A stretch of DNA of 64,000 nucleotides, from positions 1 through 64,000 of the forward strand of contig JBLIGQ010000007.1 in assembly GCA_047636995.1 (NCBI GenBank), in the 5' to 3' direction. The translations under genes were made by a program, and so were the position numbers. The first letter of the stretch is position 1, and every line of letters begins with the position of its first letter. The DNA comes from JAQWQB01 sp047636995 (GTDB taxonomy: Bacteria > Bacteroidota > Bacteroidia > Flavobacteriales_D > Sanyastnellaceae). The notes below the pieces were generated by a model that ran no database searches, was not told the DNA's origin, and saw only the letters and a list, made by a program, of their open reading frames with translations. This document shows positions 25,708-34,337 of this stretch, one piece after another.

Positions 25708-26832
25708 TTAAGAAAACATTTCTTTCATTTTTTGAAAGAAGGTTTTATCTCTATGCGAAGGGTTCGGTTTAAAGTTTTCAGAGTCGCGAAGGCCTTCTAA
25801 AGCAGTCTGTTCTTCAGTACTGAGTGTTTGGGGAGTCCAGACGTTGATGTTTACAAGAAGGTCTCCAGTACCATATGCTTCTACAGATGGAAGTCCTTTT
25901 CCTCTGAGGCGAACAATTTTTCCGCTCTGAGTTCCCGGTTCTATTTTGATCTTGGCCTTGCCTTCTACCAGAGGGATCTCAGCTGAAGCACCTATAGCCG
26001 CATCTACAAAGTTGACATATAAGTCATAGTGTAGATTCTGGCCATTTCTTTTTAGTAGGTCATGTTCTTGCTCTTCAATAACAACAAGTAAGTCACCAGG
26101 CATTCCGCCAAAAGGTCCGGCATTTCCTTTGCCTGTCATTTTCAAAGTCATGCCGTCTTCAACCCCTTTCGGGATATCAATGGTCACGATATCTTCTTCG
26201 CGTTTGAGACCATTTTCATCAGCATCTTTTGGCTTTGACTGCACGTTCTTACCTGTTCCATTGCAAGAAGGGCAGACGCTTGTGGTCTGCATTTGTCCAA
26301 GGAAAGTATTTGTTACTCTTCGAACTTGCCCAGCTCCGCCGCATGTGCCACAGTTGGTGTATTTTACCCCTTCAGCCTGTACGAGCTTTAAAACTTTGAC
26401 TTTCTTCTGGACGCCGTTGGCGATCTCATGGATTGATAGTTTCACCTTGATGCGTAAGTTGGTTCCTCGAACGCGACGAGCACCACCGCCTCCGCCTCCT
26501 CCGAAACCGCCACCTTGTCCGCCACCGCCGAAACCACCGAAGATGTCACCGAACTGGCTGAAGATGTCATCCATATTCATGCCGGCACCAGGCCCGCCCT
26601 GTCCGCCGCGCATTCCATCATGACCAAATTGATCATAACGTTGCTTCTTTTGCGCATTGCTTAGAACTTCGTATGCTTCAGCAGCCTCTTTGAACTTGTC
26701 TTCGGCCCCCTTGTCATCTGGGTTTTTATCTGGATGGTACTTCAAAGCGAGCTTTCTGTAAGCCTTTTTAATTTCGCTTTCATCTGCACCTTTGCTTATA
26801 CCTAGTACTTCGTAATAATCCCTCTTTGCCAT
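25708..26832 (-). CDS. dnaJ: DnaJ co-chaperone with half of the usual zinc repeats, 374 aa
   Basis: J domain at 1-70 with His33-Pro-Asp in KYHPDKNP, a long Gly/Phe region (about 75-125, with repeated GGG), then the zinc region and the two substrate-binding beta domains to the C-terminus. Only two CxxCxGxG motifs exist (CGTCGGAG and CPSCNGTG, about 160-195) in place of four. By position they are repeats 2 and 3, which form zinc centre II in E. coli DnaJ; repeats 1 and 4 (centre I) are gone. It should still stimulate DnaK. It follows grpE by 13 bases in one operon; dnaK is elsewhere. Confidence 0.95.
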   Translation of the reverse strand: MAKRDYYEVLGISKGADESEIKKAYRKLALKYHPDKNPDDKGAEDKFKEAAEAYEVLSNAQKKQRYDQFGHDGMRGGQGGPGAGMNMDDIFSQFGDIFGGFGGGGQGGGFGGGGGGGARRVRGTNLRIKVKLSIHEIANGVQKKVKVLKLVQAEGVKYTNCGTCGGAGQVRRVTNTFLGQMQTTSVCPSCNGTGKNVQSKPKDADENGLKREEDIVTIDIPKGVEDGMTLKMTGKGNAGPFGGMPGDLLVVIEEQEHDLLKRNGQNLHYDLYVNFVDAAIGASAEIPLVEGKAKIKIEPGTQSGKIVRLRGKGLPSVEAYGTGDLLVNINVWTPQTLSTEEQTALEGLRDSENFKPNPSHRDKTFFQKMKEMFS

Positions 26833-26845
26833 TGTTTGTCCTTAG

Positions 26846-27415
26846 TTACTGACCTACCACTACTTGAGCGTAGCGCAGTACAGTGTCATTTAAGAAGTAC
26901 CCAGAAGTCACAACATCTACAACTTTACCCTTCAAATGATCAGAAGGGGCAGGTATGTTCGTAATTGCTTCGTGGTATTCAGTATCGAAAGGTTGTTCCA
27001 TGCTATTCATTGCTTTCAGGCCCTTGCCTTCGAGCGTATGGTTAAGCTTGGTTCGAATAAGATTGAATCCCTCTTTAACCGCTTTAATGTCTTCGTTCGT
27101 TTCATTTGCTTTCATAGCACGATCAAAATCGTCTAATACAGGCAACATTTCGCTGATTACATCAGAACCAGCACTTTTAATGAGTTCAACACGCTCTCTT
27201 GACGTGCGTTTTCTAAAATTGTCAAACTCGGCATACAAACGTGCATACTTGTCTTTCCATTCCACTGCTTCAGCTGCTAGTTTCTCTTCAGGAGAAAGAG
27301 TCTCTTCAGTTTCAGTTTCAGTTGTCTCAACATTTGCATCTTCATTGAGCGCCTCATTTTGCTGCTCAGTGGTTTGCTCATCTTTCATTTCTTCTGCTTT
27401 TTCTTTCTGTTCCAT
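26846..27415 (-). CDS. grpE: GrpE nucleotide exchange factor, 189 aa
   Basis: The first 65 residues are acidic and low in complexity (Glu/Thr-rich), followed by the long helix (about 70-115, WKDKYARLYAEFDNFRKRTS) and the beta-wing domain ending VVDVVTSGYFLNDTVLRYAQ. It releases ADP from DnaK. ATG 27415 was taken as the start because the upstream reading has no GrpE character and contains the promoter. It is first in the grpE-dnaJ operon. Confidence 0.95.
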   Translation of the reverse strand: MEQKEKAEEMKDEQTTEQQNEALNEDANVETTETETEETLSPEEKLAAEAVEWKDKYARLYAEFDNFRKRTSRERVELIKSAGSDVISEMLPVLDDFDRAMKANETNEDIKAVKEGFNLIRTKLNHTLEGKGLKAMNSMEQPFDTEYHEAITNIPAPSDHLKGKVVDVVTSGYFLNDTVLRYAQVVVGQ

Positions 27416-27462
27416 AATTTCCGAATGGTCGCTCTTGGCGAAAGTCAAAAAGCTTGCCAATG

Positions 27463-27490
27463 CAAATGAATAGGACATTCTGGCAGAATG
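27463..27490 (-). promoter_or_regulatory. Possible grpE promoter with palindromic operator
   Basis: A perfect palindrome CATTCTG-G-CAGAATG spans 27476-27490. A degenerate -7 box, TTCATTTG read on the minus strand, lies next to it at 27463-27470. The position, just upstream of a heat-shock operon, fits a repressor site. It is not CIRCE-like (TTAGCACTC). Confidence 0.35.
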
Positions 27491-27543
27491 GCGGGAAAAA
27501 CACCAATGTTCATCAGATTGATTGCCAAAGTGACGCACTGAAA

Positions 27544-27573
27544 TAAAAAAAGGCTGCCTTGTGGGCAGCCTTT
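27544..27573 (-). terminator. Terminator of the thioredoxin-like gene
   Basis: AAAGGCTGCC (27549-27558) pairs with GGCAGCCTTT (27564-27573); on the minus strand seven T follow. Confidence 0.85.
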
Positions 27574-27593
27574 AATCAAGTGGACGGTTTGTC

Positions 27594-28166
27594 TTACTTG
27601 AATGCTTTTACATGTTTATCGATTTCGCGATCTAATGCTGGGCCTCGAAGGTTTTTGGCAAGAATGATTCCGTTTTCATCAACAAGAAAACTCATCGGGA
27701 TAGATGAAACTCCATATTCTTGTGCAGCTTCATTTTTCCATCCTTGTAAATCAGAGACGTGATTTGACCAAGCTAGTTTGTCTTGCCCAATAGCCTTTAC
27801 CCAAGCATCTTGGGTTTTGTCTAATGAGACACTTAGTACTGTAAATCCTTTTGCTGTATTAAACTTTGCCTTTTGATACTTATCGTAAGCGCGAACAACA
27901 TTTGGATTTTCTCTTCTGCATGGTCCACACCAAGAAGCCCAGAAATCAATGAGTACAAGTTGCCCTTTGAAATCAGACAATTTCATTTCCTTTCCAGAAG
28001 GAGTATTCATTGCAATTTCAGGTGCCTTTTGTCCTATGTCAGTTCCAACAACAACATCAATCGATGGGGTTGTATGAGTGTCTTGTGTAACTGTAGTGTT
28101 GGCGTTCCATCCAAATCCGAATGCAATAGCTGCTGCAGCTCCAAGTAGTATTAATTTATTTTTCAT
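27594..28166 (-). CDS. TlpA-like thioredoxin-fold disulphide oxidoreductase, 190 aa
   Basis: A signal peptide (about 1-20) precedes a thioredoxin/AhpC-type fold. Active site CGPC is in DFWASWCGPCRREN at about residues 79-82, cis-Pro in GVSSIPMSFLVDENG. It should be periplasmic or membrane-tethered and reduce disulphides, as in cytochrome maturation or general redox control. No partner gene is adjacent, so the substrate is unknown. Transcription appears single-gene, closed by the terminator at 27544-27573. Confidence 0.92.
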   Translation of the reverse strand: MKNKLILLGAAAAIAFGFGWNANTTVTQDTHTTPSIDVVVGTDIGQKAPEIAMNTPSGKEMKLSDFKGQLVLIDFWASWCGPCRRENPNVVRAYDKYQKAKFNTAKGFTVLSVSLDKTQDAWVKAIGQDKLAWSNHVSDLQGWKNEAAQEYGVSSIPMSFLVDENGIILAKNLRGPALDREIDKHVKAFK

Positions 28167-28310
28167 CGCTAAATGTGTTTGAATGTAAAGGTATGAATAT
28201 GATCACCCAGTTCCAATAATCATTCCAAGATCAGAGGGTTCCTATGCAGAACGCAAAATAGGGCGTAAGGTTGCCTTATTGGTTCTCTATGATACTACCT
28301 AAAGTGAAAA

Positions 28311-29615
28311 TCAGATTCGTTCTAGCTGAGCTCCCAGTGCTTTCAGACGTGCTTCAATGTTCTGATAGCCGCGGTCAATTTGCTCAATGTTGTGAATTCT
28401 GCTTTCGCCATCCGCGGAAAGCGCTGCAATCAGCAATGAAACACCAGCGCGGATATCAGGAGAGGTCATTGTAACTCCTCTAAGGGGCGTTTGTCTTTCC
28501 AAGCCAATTACGGTAGCTCTGTGTGGGTCACAAAGAATGATCTGCGCCCCCATGTCGATCAACTTGTCAGTAAAGAACAAACGGCTTTCGAACATTTTTT
28601 GATGAATTAATACCGAACCTTTCGCTTGTGTTGCTGTAACAAGAAGTATGGAGAGGAGATCAGGAGTAAGGCCTGGCCATGGTGAGTCTGCAATGGTTAA
28701 AATTGAACCATCAATGAAACTTTCAATTTCATATACGTCTTGCTGCGGAACGTAAATGTCATCTCCACGTCGTTCCATTTTAATACCGAGGCGGGAAAAC
28801 GCTTTCGGGATCATTCCCAATTCATCGTAAGCGGTGTTCTTAATTGTGATTTCACTGTTCGTCATCGCAGCGAGTCCTATAAAACTCCCTATTTCGATCA
28901 TGTCAGGGAGACATCTATGTTCAGTTCCGCCTAGTGAGTCAACTCCCTCAATGGTTAAAAGATTTGAGCCAATGCCTGAGATTTTCCCTCCCATGCGGTT
29001 GATCATCTTACAAAGCTGTTGCAAGTAAGGTTCACATGCAGCGTTGTAGATGGTGGTAGTGCCTTCAGCCAAAGAGGCGGCCATAACAATATTTGCTGTT
29101 CCTGTAACAGATGCCTCGTCTAGAAGCATGTAAGCTCCTTTCAGTCGGTCTGCCTCTGCACGGTAAAAGCTCTCTTTCGGGTCGTAAGAAAATTTCGCCC
29201 CTAATTCTTGGAATCCAATGAAGTGTGTGTCAAGTCTTCTTCTCCCAATCTTATCACCTCCAGGACGAGGAATATATCCTTTTCCAAAACGTGATAAAAG
29301 CGGACCAACCACCATGATTGAGCCTCTTAAGCTTGCTCCCTTTGATTTGAAATCTTCTGAAACGAGGTAGTCAATATCTACTTGATCTGCTTGAAAAGTA
29401 CAGGTGTCTCGTGTGACCCGATCAACCTTTACCCCCATTGAAGCCAACAAATCAATGAGTTTGTTGATGTCAACAATGTCTGGCAAATTAGAGATTGTGA
29501 CTTTTTCTCGTGTGAGTAGAACAGCACTTATGATCTGAAGTGCTTCATTTTTAGCCCCTTGCGGCTGAATATCACCTTTTAGCGAGTGACCGCCTTGAAT
29601 TACAAACGTTCCCAT
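28311..29615 (-). CDS. murA: UDP-N-acetylglucosamine 1-carboxyvinyltransferase with Asp in place of the catalytic Cys, 434 aa
   Basis: First committed enzyme of peptidoglycan synthesis; transfers enolpyruvate from PEP to UDP-GlcNAc. EPSP-synthase-like double domain. Substrate residues Lys22/Asn23 are in QPQGAKNEAL. The PEP loop reads PRPGGDKIGRRRLDTHF, so the residue equivalent to Cys115 of E. coli is Asp121. That change is natural in several phyla and abolishes fosfomycin binding. Length is close to the usual 420-430. There is no sign of pseudogenisation. Confidence 0.96.
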   Translation of the reverse strand: MGTFVIQGGHSLKGDIQPQGAKNEALQIISAVLLTREKVTISNLPDIVDINKLIDLLASMGVKVDRVTRDTCTFQADQVDIDYLVSEDFKSKGASLRGSIMVVGPLLSRFGKGYIPRPGGDKIGRRRLDTHFIGFQELGAKFSYDPKESFYRAEADRLKGAYMLLDEASVTGTANIVMAASLAEGTTTIYNAACEPYLQQLCKMINRMGGKISGIGSNLLTIEGVDSLGGTEHRCLPDMIEIGSFIGLAAMTNSEITIKNTAYDELGMIPKAFSRLGIKMERRGDDIYVPQQDVYEIESFIDGSILTIADSPWPGLTPDLLSILLVTATQAKGSVLIHQKMFESRLFFTDKLIDMGAQIILCDPHRATVIGLERQTPLRGVTMTSPDIRAGVSLLIAALSADGESRIHNIEQIDRGYQNIEARLKALGAQLERI

Positions 29616-29790
29616 TTTTCCTTTCTTTACAGAACCGAAGATTTGAATAAGTCGCGCTCAATATAGATGGGAGCTCAAAACTTATCGACAATGCAGTATT
29701 AAGGAATGAATAATACAGGTGCACAAGAAGGTTTGAGCACGTAAAAAAGGAAAAAAAAAGAGGACTGATATTGGATAAATGAAGAGCTGG

Positions 29791-30441
29791 TTATCTTCTT
29801 TTCATCGGTTTTTTCTTTGTGATCTTCTTCTTGATAATAGAAGCAGAAGAGGTCACCTTTCCGAATGTCTTAATGATTTCTTGAGCAGAAATCAATTCTA
29901 GATTTTCGGGTGCTTTTAATTCCCCATTAGAGAGTTCAGTGATCTGTTGGAAAATAACAGCGTCTTCAACTGAGCTCGAATTGTACATCACATAGTGACG
30001 CTTCATCAAGTTCGCTATGGAAGCCGTAAAAGCTGTTTTTTCTTCGCCATCTTCCATTCCAGAAGCCTTACTGATCATTTCCTGAACAATCTTACCGTAG
30101 TGTCCAAAACGAATTCTTCCACTCGGGTAAGCAATGGGATCTGGCTTAGCTAGAAACGTTTCTGCTTCCGGCTTTGGATAAGGAGAGTCAACATCAAGTT
30201 CAAAGTTGGCCATGATGTGCAAGTGATCCCATAGCTTGTGATTGAAATCTTCAATGTCTCGGAGGTAAGGGAACAATTGTCCCATGACGCTAATGATCGC
30301 TTTTGCAACTTTATTTCGTTCCTCACGATCAGCAATAGAAAGTGCGAAGTTCACCATGTTGTGAACGCTTCTTCCGTATTCAGGAATAATGAGGTCTTTG
30401 CGCTCACTATTATAGGTCATAACTTGCTCTTGATTCTCCAT
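29791..30441 (-). CDS. DUF4290 family protein, 216 aa
   Basis: The sequence follows the Bacteroidota-restricted DUF4290 family (LIIPEYGRSVHNMVNFALSI, DFNHKLWDHLHIMANFELDV, RIRFGHYGKIVQEMI). It is helical and soluble, with a lysine/arginine-rich tail (about 195-216) that may contact nucleic acid or membrane. The function is unknown. It sits upstream of murA on the same strand with a gap of 175 bases in which I see nothing definite. Confidence 0.85.
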   Translation of the reverse strand: MENQEQVMTYNSERKDLIIPEYGRSVHNMVNFALSIADREERNKVAKAIISVMGQLFPYLRDIEDFNHKLWDHLHIMANFELDVDSPYPKPEAETFLAKPDPIAYPSGRIRFGHYGKIVQEMISKASGMEDGEEKTAFTASIANLMKRHYVMYNSSSVEDAVIFQQITELSNGELKAPENLELISAQEIIKTFGKVTSSASIIKKKITKKKPMKRR

Positions 30442-30474
30442 TAAGCAAAAGTAGCTAATTCAATGTTACACTTG

Positions 30475-32652
30475 TTAGAATCCCTCAGACTTTAAGCGGT
30501 ATATTTTAAAGAGCATCAATGGAGAGCCGTCTTTTTGCAAGTCGGGATGCTCTAAAGCGATCTTGCCATTCACGTTGCTTCTTTCATTGGTATTCGAAAT
30601 AAGGTCGCCCGTATCTACATTGTACCATTCAATAATGTAGCGGTTAAGGATGCCCATATTGGGGACTTGAAGTTGGTTGGAGCCTTTTGCAGGAGTCATA
30701 TTTTGAGCTTCCCGGTATTCTTTGAAAAGAACAATGTCTTTCCAAACATTCAGATTAGCACATTCGCAGTCTTCACAAGAGCGCCTTGTATAAAAATTGA
30801 CCGTCGCATTATGCAGGACTCCCATTGCTTTTTTAGAGCCTTGGGTGCTTTGAAGCGCAGTAAAATCAACGCGTTTGTCTTTTCGGACACCCGACACGGA
30901 AACGTAATTCCCCTGATTGAGGTCTAGTTGACTCATAAAGTTATTTAATCTTCCCAAGTGAGACCAAAGCTCTGGGTTCCATTGTTCGCTCCAGTTCATT
31001 CCGCTTCCTGAAAGACCAGAAAAAGCACTGATCCAGATGGATTTCATCCAGCGCATGTGGTTGTCACAATGTTCTATTTCAGCAGCGCCTGGTCCTATTT
31101 CTGAGAACATGATAGGCTTGTTAAGAAAGGGGGGATTCTCTTTTGTGATTGGACCTTTCTGGCGCTTGTCCTGAAAAGCATGAATGTCTTTTGAAAAGTT
31201 AGCATACTTCCTTATGCTCAGGCTATAGTTGTTCCAAGTGGCAAGGTCAATGTTGGCGGAATAAAATGAATCATCACCTTTTGTGTATTCTGGAGTACCA
31301 GTGTAATTTACAGAAAGAAGATGTCTGGTGTGTCCAAGGTCGTCCTTTATGTACCGTCCGATTTCCTGCATCCAGTCGCCTACCAACTTGGCGTAGCCCT
31401 CTTCTCTATGGTATGGATGTTTGTTTGGGAGGGAACCATCAATTAGACAATCTTCATTGATACCTGGGGCTTGACCAATGTTATTCGCCTCACTGAAGAG
31501 CTCAATTACCCCGATGCTCGTTGCGTAACCATAACGCGCAATGAGATAACGTATGCGGTTTTTGTAGTGCACAAGGGCCTCATCGCTTTCAAGGAAGTCT
31601 TTAGGCGTTTTGAGGTTGAGCTCATCTGCATAGCAATAAGCATCATCACCACCGAAGCAGTCAATGTCAGCGTAATCCCAATTGTACATCATGTAAACAG
31701 ACGTCTCTTCAAGCGGATAGTGTACGTGAAGATTGAGGTGTACAAGCAGGTCTAAGTCATCTGCTTTTTCAATGATGCGGTCCATTTCCCAAGCGCAGTT
31801 CAAACGTTTGTCATAGTTATTCAAGTCTTCAAATTCAATTTCCAAATTCCATGGTGCGATTAATAGACGAAAGTAGTTGCCTCCGGCATTGGCGAGGTCT
31901 GTCATTTGTTTGTGGTAAACATCATATGCTTGGATGTTCACCAATTTCCCACCACACCATGCGTCATGGCCGCTGCATTCCACTGCTTCGCAAATGGGGT
32001 CAATTCCGTTTGTGCATTCAGGCCAAGGGATGTTTTGTCCAACGGGAAAAAATGATTCGGTGTCTAGGTCGAAGTAATGATTTGAACTGCCAACCGTGAG
32101 GTAACCATGATGTGCAGAGGGCTGCACTTGGAAATAGGTTGTGTTGGTTTGAGTAAGTGCTTGACCTTTCGCAGTCACAGTCGCGTGAACGCTATACATG
32201 CCTGGTAATTGTGGGGTGAACCGACCACGCATATTAAACAACGTAGGCTTTTCAACATGTCTCCACTCTTTTGGATCTGAATTGCTTCTGTCACGGATGT
32301 AATCACGGTAGAAAAACCCATTGACTGTGTAGGAGGCTTCGTTTCTGTCACCAATAGAATCTATGAGGTTAAAAGTGAAAACGACGTCTAAATCTCGGGC
32401 GTCAAATGGGTTGAGTGACGCGGGAACATTTCGTCCGCGCAAGTAATTTTCAATCTTCTTTTGGGTTTCCATTTGAATGCGGAACCCAACTTCTACATTT
32501 TTGTTTGCTTCAACAGAAGCAGGTGTTGCACTAGGTTGAATCCAAACCATTTCTAAGGCTTTGGTTTGTGGACTAGATAAAGGTGTAGTTTGTGCATTTG
32601 AGCAATACGATGAGAGTGAAAAGACACAGGATAGAAGGAAAGATAATCTCAT
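30475..32652 (-). CDS. Secreted glycoside hydrolase-like (clan GH-A) protein, 725 aa
   Basis: A signal peptide (MRLSFLLSCVFSLSSYCSNAQ) and an N-terminal beta domain of about 160 residues (DUF5060-like) lead to a TIM-barrel-like region (about 210-580). Candidate catalytic acids: Glu near 387 in VIELFSEANNIG and Glu near 517 in PIMFSEIGPG. These sit where beta-4 and beta-7 glutamates of GH-A enzymes lie. Both segments are preceded by typical strands (YFRLLIAPWNLEIEF; LLVHLNLHVHYPL). Several cysteine clusters (for example RSCEDCECANL) suggest disulphides. There is no clear T9SS tail. The polysaccharide target is unknown and the family number cannot be given safely. Confidence 0.7.
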   Translation of the reverse strand: MRLSFLLSCVFSLSSYCSNAQTTPLSSPQTKALEMVWIQPSATPASVEANKNVEVGFRIQMETQKKIENYLRGRNVPASLNPFDARDLDVVFTFNLIDSIGDRNEASYTVNGFFYRDYIRDRSNSDPKEWRHVEKPTLFNMRGRFTPQLPGMYSVHATVTAKGQALTQTNTTYFQVQPSAHHGYLTVGSSNHYFDLDTESFFPVGQNIPWPECTNGIDPICEAVECSGHDAWCGGKLVNIQAYDVYHKQMTDLANAGGNYFRLLIAPWNLEIEFEDLNNYDKRLNCAWEMDRIIEKADDLDLLVHLNLHVHYPLEETSVYMMYNWDYADIDCFGGDDAYCYADELNLKTPKDFLESDEALVHYKNRIRYLIARYGYATSIGVIELFSEANNIGQAPGINEDCLIDGSLPNKHPYHREEGYAKLVGDWMQEIGRYIKDDLGHTRHLLSVNYTGTPEYTKGDDSFYSANIDLATWNNYSLSIRKYANFSKDIHAFQDKRQKGPITKENPPFLNKPIMFSEIGPGAAEIEHCDNHMRWMKSIWISAFSGLSGSGMNWSEQWNPELWSHLGRLNNFMSQLDLNQGNYVSVSGVRKDKRVDFTALQSTQGSKKAMGVLHNATVNFYTRRSCEDCECANLNVWKDIVLFKEYREAQNMTPAKGSNQLQVPNMGILNRYIIEWYNVDTGDLISNTNERSNVNGKIALEHPDLQKDGSPLMLFKIYRLKSEGF

Positions 32653-32701
32653 AATTATTCAATGAGCAGGGAAGATACGAAGGTTGAGTAGAATCTTCTA
32701 A

Positions 32702-32857
32702 TTAGGATTTTCGTATCAGTTGTGTAACCCAAATTAAGCCGATTATGAATGGAATAAGTGTAACACAAATGTTTGAGGTTAAGAGGTAAGTGAGCGCAGA
32801 GAAGGGTATCCAAATAATGGCTACAAGATGGAGTTTCCCTTGGGGTGTCTTTTTCAT
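32702..32857 (-). CDS. Possible small hydrophobic protein, 51 aa
   Basis: ATG at 32857 to TAA at 32702. The product begins MKKTPQGKLHLVAIIWIPFS and has two membrane-like stretches (about 11-26 and 29-47) with a basic end (QLIRKS). No strong ribosome-binding site and no known family. It lies between a terminator at 32899-32934 and the glycoside-hydrolase gene, 50 bases upstream of the latter on the same strand. A competing reading in another frame (32655-32894) is polar and lacks protein character. Marked as tentative. Confidence 0.35.
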   Translation of the reverse strand: MKKTPQGKLHLVAIIWIPFSALTYLLTSNICVTLIPFIIGLIWVTQLIRKS

Positions 32858-32898
32858 AAGCGCTTAGCTTGTCATAGGTGTTGTAGTTGGACAAGAAA

Positions 32899-32934
32899 CA
32901 AAAAAAAGCCGCACCCCTTTTACAGGATACGGCT
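32899..32934 (-). terminator. Terminator of the 32977 lipoprotein gene
   Basis: AGCCG (32907-32911) pairs with CGGCT (32930-32934), with further pairing of GGGG to TCC-like bases inside; on the minus strand it ends in eight T. Confidence 0.75.
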
Positions 32935-32976
32935 CTTATGATGCAAATAATTAGAATCTAAACTGAAAGCAATTGT

Positions 32977-34230
32977 CTAGAGGCCATTGATATATGCTTC
33001 AAATTCAGCAATGGAGGTTTCTGTATAATCCAATGTTACAGAAGTTTCTCCATTAACAGTTGCTGAGGCAAAGGCAGAGGAGTAAACTCCATCTATCAAA
33101 GTGATGCTACAAAGCACTACGTTTGAATTTGCCGGCATGTTGAGAGAGGTAAGTGTTCCAGCTTCGCATAATGAGCTGCCTAATCCATCAAAATCAGGGA
33201 ATACGACGAAAGACACGAGCTCACCACAGCTTACATCTGCTGGGGTTTCAGCGGTAATGTATGAGTCCAATGTCTGGCCTAACCAAATTGAGTAATCACA
33301 GTTGATCCAGCCTAAAGTAGTTGTGTTTAGTTGATAATAATATCCAAATGGGAGACCTTCACAGCCTTCGCCTTCAATAGTGAGTTCAACGCTTTCGCCA
33401 TCTACGTCAATCGTCATAGATGCACCCTGCCATCCATCAGCATTCAAGTCATATAAACAGATACTGAAGTTTGCATCATCTGTTGCAGTGAAACTTACAG
33501 TTTGGAAGTCTGTCATATCTTGAATGTAGTCGAACACACCATTCCCCTCGTAAGAGAAATTGTGAAAGTTAGCTGCTTCATTTCCAGAATTGTAAGTCAT
33601 TGTAATAGTGCTTCCTGCCGCTAATGGCACATTTCCGCACAAAGTATAACACCAAGCAGTAGAGTCGTTTTCTTCAAAAATCTCCGTTACGGCAAGGTTT
33701 CCTTCTTGAGGAGACTGCCAATTAACATTGCCTTCTGAATCTACTTCGCCAACGAAAAGCTCCATTAAAGGGTCAGGATCATCCGTTGGGATTTTTGCAT
33801 TGAGGTAGTATTGTGGAGAAGGTGATAGTGGTTGATTGTTTTGCATTGCTTCCACTAAAAACTGACCTCCTGTTGCAAGTTGAGCTCCATTTGTAAGGGT
33901 TGGCATTCCCGCAAGGAAGAGGTCACTATTGTTAAAGTGTTCAGTAATTTTAATTTGTACATCTCCCATTGCCACATTTCCATTTGGAAGTAGGAAAGCG
34001 TTTTCAGCGAAGAGATAGCTTGCACCGTTCTCTGAATAAATTGGAGTTGGAAATTGAGCGTTCACTTGAAATAATTGCGCATCAGGAGCATAATTGCTCA
34101 GAGCTGCATGTATATTCGATACAGATGATGGTGTGTTCACCGTGTTTGAAACAGGATCATCTTTTTTGCAGCTAACAAATGCAAGCGCACAAGCTGTAAA
34201 TGCAAGAAGTGTTTTCGTAAGGGTTTTCAT
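32977..34230 (-). CDS. Predicted lipoprotein, unknown function, 417 aa
   Basis: The start at 34230 gives a good signal peptide with lipobox AFVSC (Cys21). In-frame ATGs also exist at 34251 and 34287. Behind it follow beta-rich domains. The first (about 45-170) includes NGNVAMGDVQIKITEHF and FLVEAMQNNQPL. The middle reads NDSTAWCYTLCGNV. About 205-290 includes FSICLYDLNADGWQGASMTI, a pattern seen in Bacteroidota beta-sandwich modules. The last third has four cysteines. It may bind ions or glycans. A strong terminator follows; no linked operon partner is clear. Confidence 0.72.
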   Translation of the reverse strand: MKTLTKTLLAFTACALAFVSCKKDDPVSNTVNTPSSVSNIHAALSNYAPDAQLFQVNAQFPTPIYSENGASYLFAENAFLLPNGNVAMGDVQIKITEHFNNSDLFLAGMPTLTNGAQLATGGQFLVEAMQNNQPLSPSPQYYLNAKIPTDDPDPLMELFVGEVDSEGNVNWQSPQEGNLAVTEIFEENDSTAWCYTLCGNVPLAAGSTITMTYNSGNEAANFHNFSYEGNGVFDYIQDMTDFQTVSFTATDDANFSICLYDLNADGWQGASMTIDVDGESVELTIEGEGCEGLPFGYYYQLNTTTLGWINCDYSIWLGQTLDSYITAETPADVSCGELVSFVVFPDFDGLGSSLCEAGTLTSLNMPANSNVVLCSITLIDGVYSSAFASATVNGETSVTLDYTETSIAEFEAYINGL

Positions 34231-34337
34231 GTTGTTGAGTTTATGTTTCATTGTAATGACGCTCACTGAAATAAAAGTGTGAGTCATGGAATGAAATAAA
34301 AGGCAAGAAAAATTATAAGGTATTGTAAAAGAGCGCG

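Noticed and set aside
26455..26600. GC-rich repeat in dnaJ as a mobile or CRISPR-like repeat
   Set aside because: It encodes the Gly/Phe linker of DnaJ; repetition comes from glycine codons.
26129..26623. A proline-rich 164-residue plus-strand protein
   Set aside because: It is the reverse of the glycine-rich region and zinc repeats of dnaJ; the composition explains the proline run.
27420..27470. A sigma-54 promoter before grpE (TTGGCA ... TTGA on the minus strand)
   Set aside because: The -12 element has GA in place of GC, and it would start transcription almost at the ATG. One key base is wrong.
32655..32894. A 79-residue protein on the minus strand
   Set aside because: It overlaps the better small hydrophobic reading, is rich in His, Ser and Tyr without pattern, and runs into the glycoside-hydrolase start region.
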